A stretch of 64,000 nucleotides of DNA from Acanthochlamys bracteata (taxonomy: Eukaryota; Streptophyta; Magnoliopsida; Pandanales; Velloziaceae). Shown here piece by piece: positions 53,928-64,000 of the stretch (positions within the stretch are counted from its first letter, which is position 1; each line of letters opens with the position of its first letter). A program made the position numbers and the translations under genes. The stretch spans positions 1,860,001-1,924,000 of the forward strand of contig CM034140.1 of the NCBI GenBank assembly GCA_019914995.1. The letters run 5' to 3'. A model generated the notes under the pieces. It made no database searches. It was not told the DNA's origin and saw nothing but the letters and a program-made list of their open reading frames with translations.

Positions 53928-55488
53928 AGATCTTCATTTTGACAAACTCTAAGACCAACTTTACTCAACACCTTTGACAACTAGGTTGAAATAGAGGATT
54001 ATGGGCAATGTTCCTGTATGTAAGGAATAACCTGCTTTAGAGCCCTTTGATGGGTATAAATTGTAAGCACCATCCCCAAGTTTGGATGAAGTCCAATCTG
54101 ATTCATGGACGGGCCATGAAGAAATTAAGAAAGGGGCATCGGGAATAAATGTCTGGTCAAGAAGCCAATGGTGATAAAACCAACCACTTTGATCGTCTGC
54201 AAACAGAGCTCCATGTACAAGTTCTTGCTCCTCTGATAGGTTTGTTTCCTTTAGAAACACCTTGAGCCCTTTGGCTTATCAACCTGGACAAAAGAAAACA
54301 GCAAGTATCGAGAAAGAGTAAGTGTCTTTACAAAACTATTCTACTATGCATAACTTTCAAGAAGTTACAGCGACAAGAAAACCATCCATTTATGGCGATC
54401 AATGATCACTGTTGCATCATCTGATTAATAGAACTTTAATTAGAGATGCCAAATGAGCTGATACGAGTATACAACCATTGTTCTTAACCATTCGTAAGTC
54501 TAGCGACTCGGTTTTGGTCATCACAAGGACGAGGAAATGAAATAAGAATGACATGAGAACCATGCCCCTATTCCTATACCCTCGTTCTTCATTTAAAAGG
54601 CAAGAAAAAGTTCATTTGCTTGCAAAGAACATTAATGATGGGAAAGCAGCCAATGAGTATATAGAGTTAACCATGAATTTATCCACCTCTTATAAGGAGT
54701 ACGATTATGCCAGTCAGACTAATTGCTGATATTTTCATTGATTTTATCCATTGTGAACTTAAACTCCTCCATTTGTGGCATGTTGTTCAGTCCAGCAACA
54801 AATCTGTTAGATAGCAAGAAAAAAGACGCTAGTGACTATCATAGAAGAATGATTCCAAATTCAACAGGAATGGCTTAATGAAGATTAAAGAATAATTGAA
54901 AAACTTACCTACGACAATTCCAACCATGAAAGTTCCGTTGGTCCAACTTTAAAAGCTAACCAAGAAGCTTGACTTCACAATCAAAATCCACCGGAACAAA
55001 CTTGTGGTTTAGCACCCACTTCGGGTGATACCATGCCCCATGAGAACTGAGGTTCTGCCTTAATGCTGCCTCTATCTATGGAAAGACAGGAAATAGGGTG
55101 ACATGTTACTGTCACCCAAACTTGTTATCTGCAAAAAATAGCCATTCTATGAGACGTCACTCGAACTCAATTGTTCAGAAGATGAGGTACCCATTAATCA
55201 CAATCTCTAGCTAATATATGAGAACATCTTTAACTGAAGCACAAAAAAGTTGATAGTGCTAAATACTAACATTTTAGCAGTTCTTTGTCAAGCAACATGA
55301 ATGCTATCCAATCATAGCATTCATTCTCAGCACGCGAACATCGAGTAGAAAACAGATATACTTTTTTACTATAAAAACAAAAAAGTAAAATTTAATTGAA
55401 ATTTGTAATCAGAAATAACCCAGAATAGTGATTAACCACTTGATATTTTCATTCAGTAATGAACATCAACAAGATCAAACTTTTATAT

Positions 55489-55528
<40 letters not shown>

Positions 55529-55944
55529 CAAACTTTTACAAAGCGAAAGATCAATCAGAATATAATAAGGTACAGGAAATTCACAACTCTGAGATCCTCA
55601 TCAACCAACCGCTTCTACTCCTCTTGATTGCATGAAACTCTTCCAGATTGTGCTTCAGCGCAAGCTTCCTGTAATTCCAAGTTGTGTATGTTTCCGGGTT
55701 GATCTCCAACAACTTCGCGTTCTCAACAACGCATCCTTCGTGTATCTAACAATACATCCATATCAATCAACTAAACATGAAAACCTCTCAATAAATCGAA
55801 TGAAACGAAATGAAAGCTTACGAGGATTTACATGCGATTGTGGTGATAGTGAAGGAGTTGCGATTGAAGGTTACGGAGTCGTTCAGCCTTCGCTTCGGCA
55901 GCTGTGGGGTCCTCCGCCCTTGTGGCTTCCGTGACGTCGTGCAT
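53928..55944 (-). pseudogene. Rab geranylgeranyl transferase alpha subunit pseudogene, 5' part
   Basis: The first exon (55944-55832) is intact: it begins MHDVTEATRAEDPTAAEAKA, ends LLHYHHNR and joins YTKDAL of exon 2 in phase. Exon 2 (about 55746-55590) then shifts frame immediately after YTKDAL before LLEINPETYTTWNYRKLALK, and shifts again before DEDLRVV. The next exon (about 55075-54908) reads ALRQNLSSHGAWYHPKWVLN with an in-frame TAG at 54958-54956, then NFHGWNCRR. The following exon (from about 54810) reads FVAGLNNMPQ and has a TAG at 54721-54719 in the ISNYSAWHNR-type motif. The last piece (54260-53961) reads DDQSGWFYHHWLLDQT and ends shortly before the 5' LTR. Alpha subunits carry these PFTA repeats and LRRs; multiple lesions make this copy dead. 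The intact gene must lie elsewhere. Confidence 0.85.
55494..55524. repeat. (GA)n microsatellite
   Basis: Thirty-one bases of GA within a former RGTA intron or its edge. Confidence 0.9.
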
Positions 55945-56578
55945 TCCCGCCGATGGAGATAAATCTGTTCTTCGGGTCCATTGTTTCTCGGTAGACTAGA
56001 ACGAGTAAATTTTTATTAAGCCCTCGTCCGATTTTTGAATATACATATGCACCCCCTCAATTTCTTTTTCACATAACAGAAGTGTATCAAAATTTATAAT
56101 ACACTAATTTCGAATAAGTAATACAATGCGTTCTACAGATCAACAAAATAATTCATAGGGCGCAAAGAATTGCCATAGAGAGATTGACACAACAGGCTCA
56201 TCTACAACATTAGGATTGCAATACGAATAGACAACAGTCAAGAGAATGCGAAGAAAGTACTGAAAGCATTTCAGAAATTTGAATATGATGATGCAGGATA
56301 CATGCCACGGAACAGGTGCCAACAACTTCAATTTTCAAATTCGCTGTAAACACTAATATAACTAAATTTCTAGCAACCAATGTAGATTGATCGCACAAGT
56401 CGGACAATGTCTTGTAACACAGCCAGTTCACATATCAAAACCTAGTCGACATAACAAAATACTCTGAATCTTAGTATCTTCTTCTTCCACACGTAGATGT
56501 TATGAGTTCGAAAACCAGAGGACTGCATCTAAATTGATTGAATGCAAGATCCTCAACATTTTGACTTGCCAAGATCAA
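55945..56578. other. RGTA pseudogene upstream side and DRT111 3'UTR
   Basis: AT-rich spacer; the section near 56460-56578 is probably DRT111 3'UTR. Short ORFs on the minus strand (56140-56431) lack any support. Confidence 0.5.
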
Positions 56579-58981
56579 TCAAAAGCCAGGTATCTCTCCG
56601 GGCAGTGGAGCCAGCTCATTTTTACTAAATCTCTCTTCATCATAAAATGTAGCATTGACCACCCTACCACCAAAGAAGCGACCATTAAGATCAACCAGTG
56701 CTTTGGTCGTCTCCTCAGACCGTTCAAACTGTACAAAGATCCTTACAGCTTCTTCAGGTGGGAAATTTGGCTCAGTGATCTCAAATATCAGGCACCTAGT
56801 TACAGTTCCATACTTGGCACACTCTGAAGCAACCTCATCTTCGAGTTCATCATCAACCTCTCCTGGCCCAACCTGCAACACAAGCATTACATTCAATTAC
56901 GCATGGTGCTTTTGCTCTATATGGATCATATGTTCCAGAAAGAGAGTTCCATGCTAAAATAATCTACAACAAGTTGCATGGATCATATGTTCCAAATGAG
57001 GGATAGGCAGGCTACTGCCACTTCTTTGTATTGGGCACAAAAGTCAAGGAAGAATCATCATCTTTAGCCCAGAGAACAACTTTCAAGGTGCAAGAGTGCT
57101 GGATCACAAGTTAATGTAAATATGATATTTCCCATGCGGCATATGGGGAAACAAGAGGCAAAACCATTTATCTTAACCCAGGAAAATATCTATAACAGTC
57201 TCAAAATTCCAAACTACTAATTTGATATAAGCATAAAGGAGTTACACATGACTATAGATCATAGAACTACTCAATTACTTTCAGTGTAACTGAAATCAGT
57301 AAGGTTGACAAAGCTACTATGATGCAATAGACTTTCTCAAGAAAGAAGCATATAACTACTCATTTCTAACAAAACCAATTTCTGGACATAGTGATATACA
57401 ATGCTTTAGCACAGCTTGATAAAGGGAAAAAGAAACATTTCTTCTCAATATGTAATTCATAAAATGACTCTTGGGCAATATTTAGACCTCCTACACAAAG
57501 TTGATGAAGTAAAGCACAGCTCAGACCTCCGATGCAAGAAACTTTTTAACTTATCCTCACACGTGCTTAGCCAGCCAAAATATTCGAAGAGTTTAAGTTC
57601 AAGGAACAAGTGAAAGCCCTTGTTGAATATGGCTTCTAGGTGTCTTAGTAGCTAGTTAACTTGTAGGAATATGGACTAATTAACTACTCCTGGTAGAAAG
57701 GCTGGAAGAATGGTGTACCAGAAGTTGCACAACACATAACCCAAACAATGACATCTGAGTTTCATATTAAGATGCTACATCTAAATGTGGGTCTAGAATA
57801 AATTTCTCCATGCATTCAATCTACTTATAGAACCTTAATAGCAACCTGGAAAGGACCAGCCTCTCTTTCAACATTTAGGACCTCTTAAACTTATATTCTT
57901 ATAATTACTAAGACATAGAAGAATACAAAAAAATTGCAGAACTAGCACTTTACGTAGTTTCAGATCTTAGAGAGTTAAGTTATCCTAAAGTCGTTTCAAA
58001 AGCTGCAAAATTAATGACGACACTGAAACAAAGTAGAAACTATTTCTTTGTAATGGATAATGCAGTATCTTTGTCGGCCCTATAGAGAAAGGAAAATTTT
58101 AAAGTAAGAAGAAATACCATATTCCGTAGAAGCATAACACGTGTCGGCAGGCTATTAAAATTCATGCTCTTTGGCTTCTTCTCAGGTTTACTCTCACTAG
58201 CATTCACAATTACACCAGCTCGTCTATCTGTCTTCTTCGCCATCAGGGGAGTTGTGATGCCTTGCTCCTGCTTGCCAAGTCCCTGGCCTTCCTTCCACCC
58301 CATCTTGGCCATCATCCTCTGCGCAGCAGTCATTTGGCCGCCTGCACCAACTCCTAGACCAGCTGATCCTGACTTACCAATAGTAAATCCTTCACCATTT
58401 GGAGGTGGCGAAGGGGATCTTGGTGGCATGTTCCCACTCATTGCTGCACGCCGTTTCCATGCCTCTTCACCAGAAATATTCAATGATGACGGTCTATGAT
58501 CCCTTTCATCCAGATCTGCAGCTTCTCGTTCCCTCCTTTCACGCTCCCGTTCCCTCTCCTCCTCTTCCCTTCTCCTCCTATCAAGCTCCTTCTTCATCTC
58601 GATCTCCATTGCTCGACGCTTCTTCTCTCTTCTATAATCCTCATAGTCATTAGGCCTCGCAGGGTCATACTCATCAACCACAGTTGACTGGACGCCAACC
58701 AATGCTGGTTGGAAAGATAGGCTTTTTGCGCCAGTATCTGGCACCACAGGCTGCGGGGCTGATACTGTCACAGCCTTTGGTTGAGTTGGAATTGGGCTTT
58801 TAGCCTTTGCTTGTGCTTGATTTCTGAGTACAGTTTGCGGAGGTGCAAGAACGGATGACGGCTTCCGCAATGTCGGTGGTGCCATCTTCGCACTGCTCGA
58901 CCACACAACTGAGCTACTACTGGCCCTGTCCTCGTCAGCAGAGGATGGGGGTGGGAGGTCCCCGTAAAGCCCACCAAGCAT
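56579..58981 (-). CDS. DRT111: Splicing factor DRT111/SFPS (SPF45/RBM17 homologue)
   Basis: Nuclear splicing factor that acts at 3' splice-site recognition and in Arabidopsis links phytochrome and ABA signalling to splicing; its old name as a chloroplast DNA-repair protein came from a complementation screen. Two coding exons, 58981-58118 and 56872-56579, give 385 residues (Arabidopsis 387). It starts MLGGLYGDLPPPSSADEDRA, as in the family. An Arg/Glu-rich stretch (about 120-160), the conserved LNISGEEAWKRRAAMSG, the G-patch (GQMTAAQRMMAKMGWKEGQG, then LGKQEQGITTPL) and a C-terminal UHM/RRM (TRVMLLRNMVGPGEVDDELE, EAVRIFVQF, GGRVVNATFYDEERF) follow. It ends LAPLPGEIPGF. The 1.2-kb coding intron splits the RRM. 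A 5'UTR intron lies upstream. Confidence 0.96.
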
Positions 58982-59028
58982 ATCTTCAACTGATCTTTAT
59001 AAATTGGTGGTTCGCCAGGAACTGCCTC

Positions 59029-59613
59029 CTGAATCAAACCAAAACATGAATTATTTCAAGGGTACAGAAACAGGATGTACACCCATGTATGCTTGGTGAT
59101 TAGAACATGTAACTGAAGCAAGATTGCTCCATTTAGAGTGAAACACCCACAACTTCACATAATTCAGATGTAAGTACTAGAAACAAAGGTAACCTCTTCT
59201 CAAAAGGTTTGCTGCTAGATCAAAAGATTTAATGTGTTACTGAATCCATAAATATCTTATGAATCTCAAAGTTGAGATAAACCATGTCTATATTGAGCGA
59301 TGGCAACTGCCAACGCACAATCCTCAAAATATTTCAGGTAATATGTTTGGAGAATCGAGAGATGACAAGAGAAGGTTTCAACAAAACTGGTATCATTTGT
59401 GTTAAACTACAGCAACGGAAGCAATTCCGGACCATGAAACCTAAACTGCAGCGATGCAGACCCTGAATCTAACTACCAATAAAAAGGTAACAAAACAGAA
59501 CAAGAAAAAATCTTTTAAATTCATGCTTTTTTGAGACCCTAGAAATTGAAACAAATTAAACTAATAAACAGAATAGATCAGGAAGTTGAGTTGCTGAATC
59601 AATTGAAACTTAC
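59029..59613 (-). other. 5'UTR intron of DRT111
   Basis: Minus-strand donor AG/GTAAGT at 59613 and acceptor TTTGATTCAG ending at 59029 flank a 585-base intron upstream of the ATG. Removing it joins a leader exon (about 59614 upward) to GAGGCAG, 47 bases before the start codon. Confidence 0.65.
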
Positions 59614-59689
59614 CTATAATCAAAATAACAACAACTCCTCTATCTTTGAGATTAAATTCTTCTTACCGCGAATTTGAAGGTTTTCGAAC

Positions 59690-60010
59690 TTCCAGGGCTT
59701 CAGAACGCCGGCGTCGTTACTACAGGACGCAAGCTAGCTGTTACTATCGAATTTCGCCCTTTTGTCTTTTATTTTCATATAACCCCATCTCTTCTATAAA
59801 CTGATATTACAATTTTACCCTTATCCGGTTCGGAGTCTTTAGACCTCAAACCAATTACTACGCCAGTTTGATCTGTTCCAAAAAAAATCCAGTATATGTT
59901 AAATTGACACGGCCCGAATCGATTGCCACAACAACAAACCCAACTGTTTTTCTTAACGCAAAATAAAGTTCTGTTTTTATTTTTCATTTTCCTCCCCCGC
60001 GATTGCAGCG
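59690..60010. promoter_or_regulatory. Head-to-head promoter between DRT111 and SAPS genes
   Basis: Roughly 300 bases separate the DRT111 leader exon (minus) from the TC-rich leader of the SAPS gene (plus, about 60015-60060). A short GGCCC motif (near 59912) lies within. The arrangement is that of a bidirectional promoter; actual start sites are not known. Confidence 0.45.
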
Positions 60011-60146
60011 GTCGTTCTCTCTCTCTCTCTCTTTCTCTCTGTCTCTCTCGCTCGTTCTCAACCTTCGATCTATCCTTCGAGAATCAAACCTACTCTCTCC
60101 GACCGATCGATTAGAAGCTGCAACGCTGCTGAAGACTGACCGCTAG

Positions 60147-60273
60147 ATGGATTTCTAGGGTTTTGTAAAGATCCTCGATGAATCAATCATCCACGGGAGA
60201 GAGCAGTAAAGGTTTGAAGAGGAGTGGGAGTTTGCCTAGATCACGAGCCTCAGATCCGTGGATTAGGCTTTGA
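60147..60273 (+). other. Two uORFs in the SAPS gene leader
   Basis: ATG at 60147 opens a three-residue frame ending at 60158. ATG at 60178 opens a 31-residue frame (begins MNQSSTGESSKG, ends ASDPWIRL) that stops at 60273, 36 bases before the main start. Both lie in the predicted leader, so they may dampen translation of the main frame. Confidence 0.45.
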
Positions 60274-60309
60274 AGGGATTTGGAATTTTGGGGATAGTTT
60301 GCTTGCAAG

Positions 60310-63300
60310 ATGTTCTGGCGCATGACTGGTTTGTCCACGGCGTCGCCCGTAAGTTCTGAAGCTGCTCCGTGATAGCTTGATTAATATTGTTTGTATTTGA
60401 TTGGATTTGGTTCTACGGAATTTATATTGCGCCGTGGAATTTCTTATGGATTGTTTTAAGTGATTTCTGGAGCTTTTTTGTGTTGTCTATATATGGTAAT
60501 GTTTCTGCATCGCGGAACTGTTGCAGCTACTTTGTTTGTTTAAGTAGTTTGTCTGTTCGTCTGTGTTCTTATGGTTATCGTCAATTATCAGCTGACTGAT
60601 ACCTGTTGTTTGTTTGTTCTTATCTTTATATTCTAACTCCGTTTGTGTTATAATTAAAAAAGTAGTTTTGACTCGTAGACAAGATAAGCGGTAGATGAGT
60701 TCATTCAATGCTATTTATGATCACAGTCAGTAATTTCTGCTGTGCACAAGCACTTCAGTTCTTTCTCAGATTTTCATGGACTTTTACTTTAGTTCAGTCC
60801 TTTTTGTCTAGCTTAATAACAAATAATTTTTCTTGTATATTATGTATGACTATGGAAGTAGGATTCCTATCTGTCCATTATGCATGTAGGTTTCATCAAA
60901 CTTTATCTTGTCTCTAGACGGTTTTCACATAGAGTGGGGTGTTCTTTCGAATTTTCTTCTGATTTTAAAGATGTTGATCTTTACTGAACGATACAGTAAT
61001 GGTTTAATGGTTCAAACAGGGTAGGTCATATTTTTGGTCAACTTCTATTCGTTAGCTATGCCCCAGACTTTTGGATATTAATAACGGGTTGCTTTTGCTA
61101 CATAGGTTCTCTAAGTTGATAGGAAGAATGACTCCTAGGTTCTAACCATTATCATCCATTTTCTTGCCAATTTATAGCTACGTATTCTTGGTTGGTGATC
61201 TGTTCTTTTTTCTTGGTTATCAATACCAATCTTAAGGAGCATTTCCCCCTCTTATTTTTTATGCAAGACACTTTAGTCCTAACCATTGCATTGTGAAACT
61301 CAAATACCTTGTTCTATGTTTATTAGGTGGATACTATTTTGGACAAAGAAAACTATACTCTGGAAGAGCTGCTTGATGAGGATGAAATCATTCAAGAATG
61401 CAAAGCATTGAACAATCGTCTTATTAATTTGTAAGTGCTTTCCTTTTCTTTAATTTCCCTTGGCTATTAGAGCTGATTATTTTGTAAGAGCATGCTAACA
61501 GCAAGATCTCACAACAAAGTAAGAAGGTTGGCATAGGATAGTTCGCATCTTGATTCAGACAGGTACAAGAACTTGAGGCCAATTTCTTAGTATAATATTT
61601 TCTCTGCTATATTCACAATAAAGAGTTCTTTGAGTTTTTCCTTTGTTCTATATGCGATCAAAGAGGATGTCTTACATGTAGCAAATAGGGAAGGTCATAA
61701 GAAGTATACTCGCTGGGGGGCAAAAAAAAAAAAAAAAAAATAATAATAATAATAAATAAATAAATAAAATAAAATAAAATAAAAAAGTTGTTATGAAACT
61801 CATATATAGTTCTTCTAGTATACAAACTGAAATATTCATAACATCCAGATGTTGATGTAGCAGAGAACATGTCATGTTATCTGATTTAGTTTTGATGACG
61901 ATTATAATCATAAAAGTAATGAACAACCAAAACATGAGGCTTTCTAAACTTTTAAAGGAAATCTATCATTACCAATTGGTACAAGAAAGTTGTTGATGCA
62001 GAATTATCAAGTCTGTTGCTCTAATTCTAAATCCATTTAAAGGTACTAGCTAAGGTTGTACATTATTAGCCCTTTGATGTCTTGCTTGTTGTAGTCTGCG
62101 GGAGAGGTCTCAAGTGGAGCAACTTCTTCGTTATATTGTAGAGGAAGCTCCCGAGGATGCTGAGAAAAGGCGGACTTTCAAGTATGTTGCTTTTACTCAT
62201 CATCTTCTGTCAAGTATTTGGTCTATTTCGAACATCTGAAAACTTCTGGAGTTATCACAGGTTTCCATTTATTGCATGCGAGATATTTACTTGTGAAGTT
62301 GATATCATATTGAGAACCCTAGTAGAGGACGAGGAGGTTGGTCTTTGAAGTTATTTCTTTGTGGATTTATCTTAAGTATATTCTCATGTCTTCCTGATAA
62401 CTTGTTTTCTGATGCAGCTGATGAATTTGCTCTTCTCCTTTCTGAAACCGGATCACCCGCACAGTACATTGCTGGCTGGTTACTTTAGCAAGGCACTTTT
62501 TTATCTCATTGCTCTTCAAGCTACTTGCTAATTTGAATTCTTTCTTTCGATGGCCTTATTTTGATGAGAGGGGTCTGTCTTACTGAAAACTTTCTTTGTT
62601 TTATACATACAGGTTGTTATATGCCTTTTGTTACGAAAAACTGTCTCGCTTATGAATTATGTGCAGGTAAGTCTTCTCTAACTGTTCTAACAGAAATTCT
62701 AACTTTCCAGCTTATACAGTTTCGTTTTCCTGCCATCAAAATGCTGAAAATTTAAGTTTATCTTATTTATGAATGTATAGAGATCTTTAGAAAAGCAAAA
62801 TGCTAGAAATATCTTAGGTGGTTTTACATTTGTGGTTCTTTTACCATCTGGAAATGTTTTTAATGTTAATCGATTGAGCTTAATGTTGCTCTATAAATTT
62901 TCCTTTCTAAACACAAGAGTATGAGTGAAGATTAGGGCATTGGTATCCAACAGAGAGCCAAACTCTCCACTTTGGATCATGTCCTTATTCTAGACTTGAC
63001 TCCACTGATTTAAGGCAACTGAATTTGTTTTGTTGGAATCAAATTGGATGTCATCCTTATCCAGATTTCAATTTTCATTTAAGTTCTCATATTGAGAAGT
63101 ATTTGCAATGAAATACATATGTTGAATTGCATTTCTTAGAGAACCTAATAATTGTATATAATAAGTGTATTTTTCAACTAGTAGAAGCTATAGATTTTAG
63201 TTTTAAACCTATGAGTTGAGTTGATGGTTTATATGTACATTGAATCGATCAACTTGTATACGTTTTTTGTTTTGAGTGCTTCTCATTTTAGAATGATGAT

Positions 63301-63414
63301 AAGTTATCAAATTGGATGCCTCGTAGTGCTGATGGTTTTTATGCTCTTTCCTAGGCGCATCAAGAGATCTTCCACCAACTTATAGATCTCATTGGAATCA
63401 CGTCTATAATGGAG
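60310..63414 (+). CDS. SAPS-domain regulatory subunit of PP6 phosphatase, N-terminal part (runs off right edge)
   Basis: Regulatory subunit of the protein phosphatase 6 (Sit4/FyPP) holoenzyme; plant SAL proteins of this type act in auxin transport and ABA signalling. Exons 60310-60348, 61327-61430, 62095-62181, 62261-62336, 62418-62492, 62613-62666 and 63355-63414 join in frame to give 165 residues, starting MFWRMTGLSTASP. The family's conserved block follows: VDTILDKENYTLEELLDEDE, IIQECKALNNRLINFLRERS, FKFPFIACEIFTCEVDIILR, LLFSFLKPDHPHSTLLAGYF and ICLLLRKTVSLMNYVQAHQE. The intron after 62492 starts with GC instead of GT (AAG/GCACTT). The next exon is not visible before position 64000. The second exon is 978 bases away from the first, a normal first-intron size. 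Confidence 0.93.
61722..61786. repeat. Poly-A followed by TAA/AAAT/AAAAT low-complexity run
   Basis: About 19 A residues at 61722-61740, then stepwise TAA, TAAA and TAAAA units. It is inside the second SAPS intron; a poly-A start could mark an old retroposed tail, but no element body is seen. Confidence 0.85.
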
Positions 63415-64000
63415 GTCAGTTTTTTTATGTCCAATGTCAGTTATTAGTTTATGAAGTGCTGCTTTCAATGTATTAGATGTTTTGGTCTTCTTGATATTAT
63501 GATGTGTCATGTATTAGGTTTTTGGTCGTCGTGATATTATTGATGTTTCAATGTATTAGGCGGTTTGCTCTTCTTGATATTATGGTGGTGGTTTATAGAG
63601 GAAGCCCTAGCATAAGGTGATTTGCAATTTACCACCTTGCGTTATTAAAAAGAACATGATAATGCATCTCTCCACTGGCATGTCTATACTTATTTTGAAG
63701 ATGTTGAGTCCATTGTGTATGGGTGACAGTCACTTGGAATATATGTTAAGGATGGCGGAAAGAGAGACATCTGGAGAGATAAGTGAACCACCTTGTAATA
63801 ATTTTATATATATAATGAGGTCAATGCACTTTTAGGAACATGCAGCTCTTGTAATTGGCATTTCCTTTTGTTAATGAGTCTGCAAAACTTCATAGACTGA
63901 AATATGAAAATGAAAGCACCTACTTCGGAATTATAATACTGTGATCTGTTTACTCGGTTAAAGTCAACAAAGAATGCGGTCAAGAACCATCAGGTGAGTG
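63415..64000. other. SAPS gene intron, right edge of window
   Basis: Intronic sequence after the exon ending at 63414. It carries a locally repeated phrase (GTATTAG...TTTTGGTC and TTCTTGATATTATG near 63465-63590). No further coding exon of the SAPS gene is recognisable before 64000. Confidence 0.6.

Noticed and set aside
58164-58687. Plus-strand proline/serine-rich ORFs
   Set aside because: Antisense shadows of the Arg/Glu-rich DRT111 coding exon.
61658-61935. Minus-strand hydrophobic ORFs
   Set aside because: They arise from the poly-A/TAA run inside a SAPS intron.

Overview
This is a stretch of a flowering-plant nuclear genome, most likely a woody core eudicot. The evidence is intron-rich genes with GT-AG junctions, AT-rich introns and spacers, plant-only families (PsbR, CrRLK1L kinase, WPP-associated protein, CRM-domain protein) and a Ty1/copia LTR retrotransposon. 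The sequence alone does not fix the species. Exon coordinates were worked out by hand from splice signals, reading-frame continuity and remembered family proteins; every coding join reported as intact keeps the frame.

Layout. Positions 282-1632 (-) hold the 5' end of a GH31 alpha-glucosidase that runs off the left edge. A 13-exon NRAMP metal transporter (2521-6701, -) and a cytoplasmic CRPK1/At1g16670-type kinase (10264-12893, -) follow. A small unrecognised intronless gene lies in AT-rich DNA (16441-16836, +), then the photosystem II gene PSBR (18478-19313, +). From 20.6 to 45.4 kb all intact genes are on the minus strand: the ATPase YchF1/OLA1, an intronless CrRLK1L receptor kinase, MSI1 (CAF-1/PRC2 histone chaperone), an FBX2-like F-box/WD40 protein, a CRM-domain RNA-binding protein with a long acidic tail, and a WPP domain-associated coiled-coil protein. 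A decayed coding-like locus that keeps a promoter lies at 29.8-30.6 kb.

An unrecognised single-pass membrane protein (47018-47509, +) diverges from the WAP gene. Next comes the most structured feature of the window: a broken Rab geranylgeranyl transferase alpha-subunit gene (47.8-55.9 kb, -), cut in two by a 5.0-kb copia element (48904-53927). The element keeps both LTRs, the primer-binding site and the polypurine tract, but its gag-pol is broken. The right end holds the splicing factor gene DRT111/SFPS (56579-58981, -) head to head with a SAPS-domain PP6 regulatory subunit gene (60310 onward, +) that runs off the right edge.

The genes are not a pathway; they are an ordinary mix of housekeeping, signalling and photosynthesis genes. 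I found no novel multi-gene system. The points most worth following are the nested retroelement in the RGTA pseudogene, a GC-AG intron and uORFs in the SAPS gene, a decoy acceptor in the NRAMP gene, the decayed promoter-bearing locus, and two short genes of unknown function.
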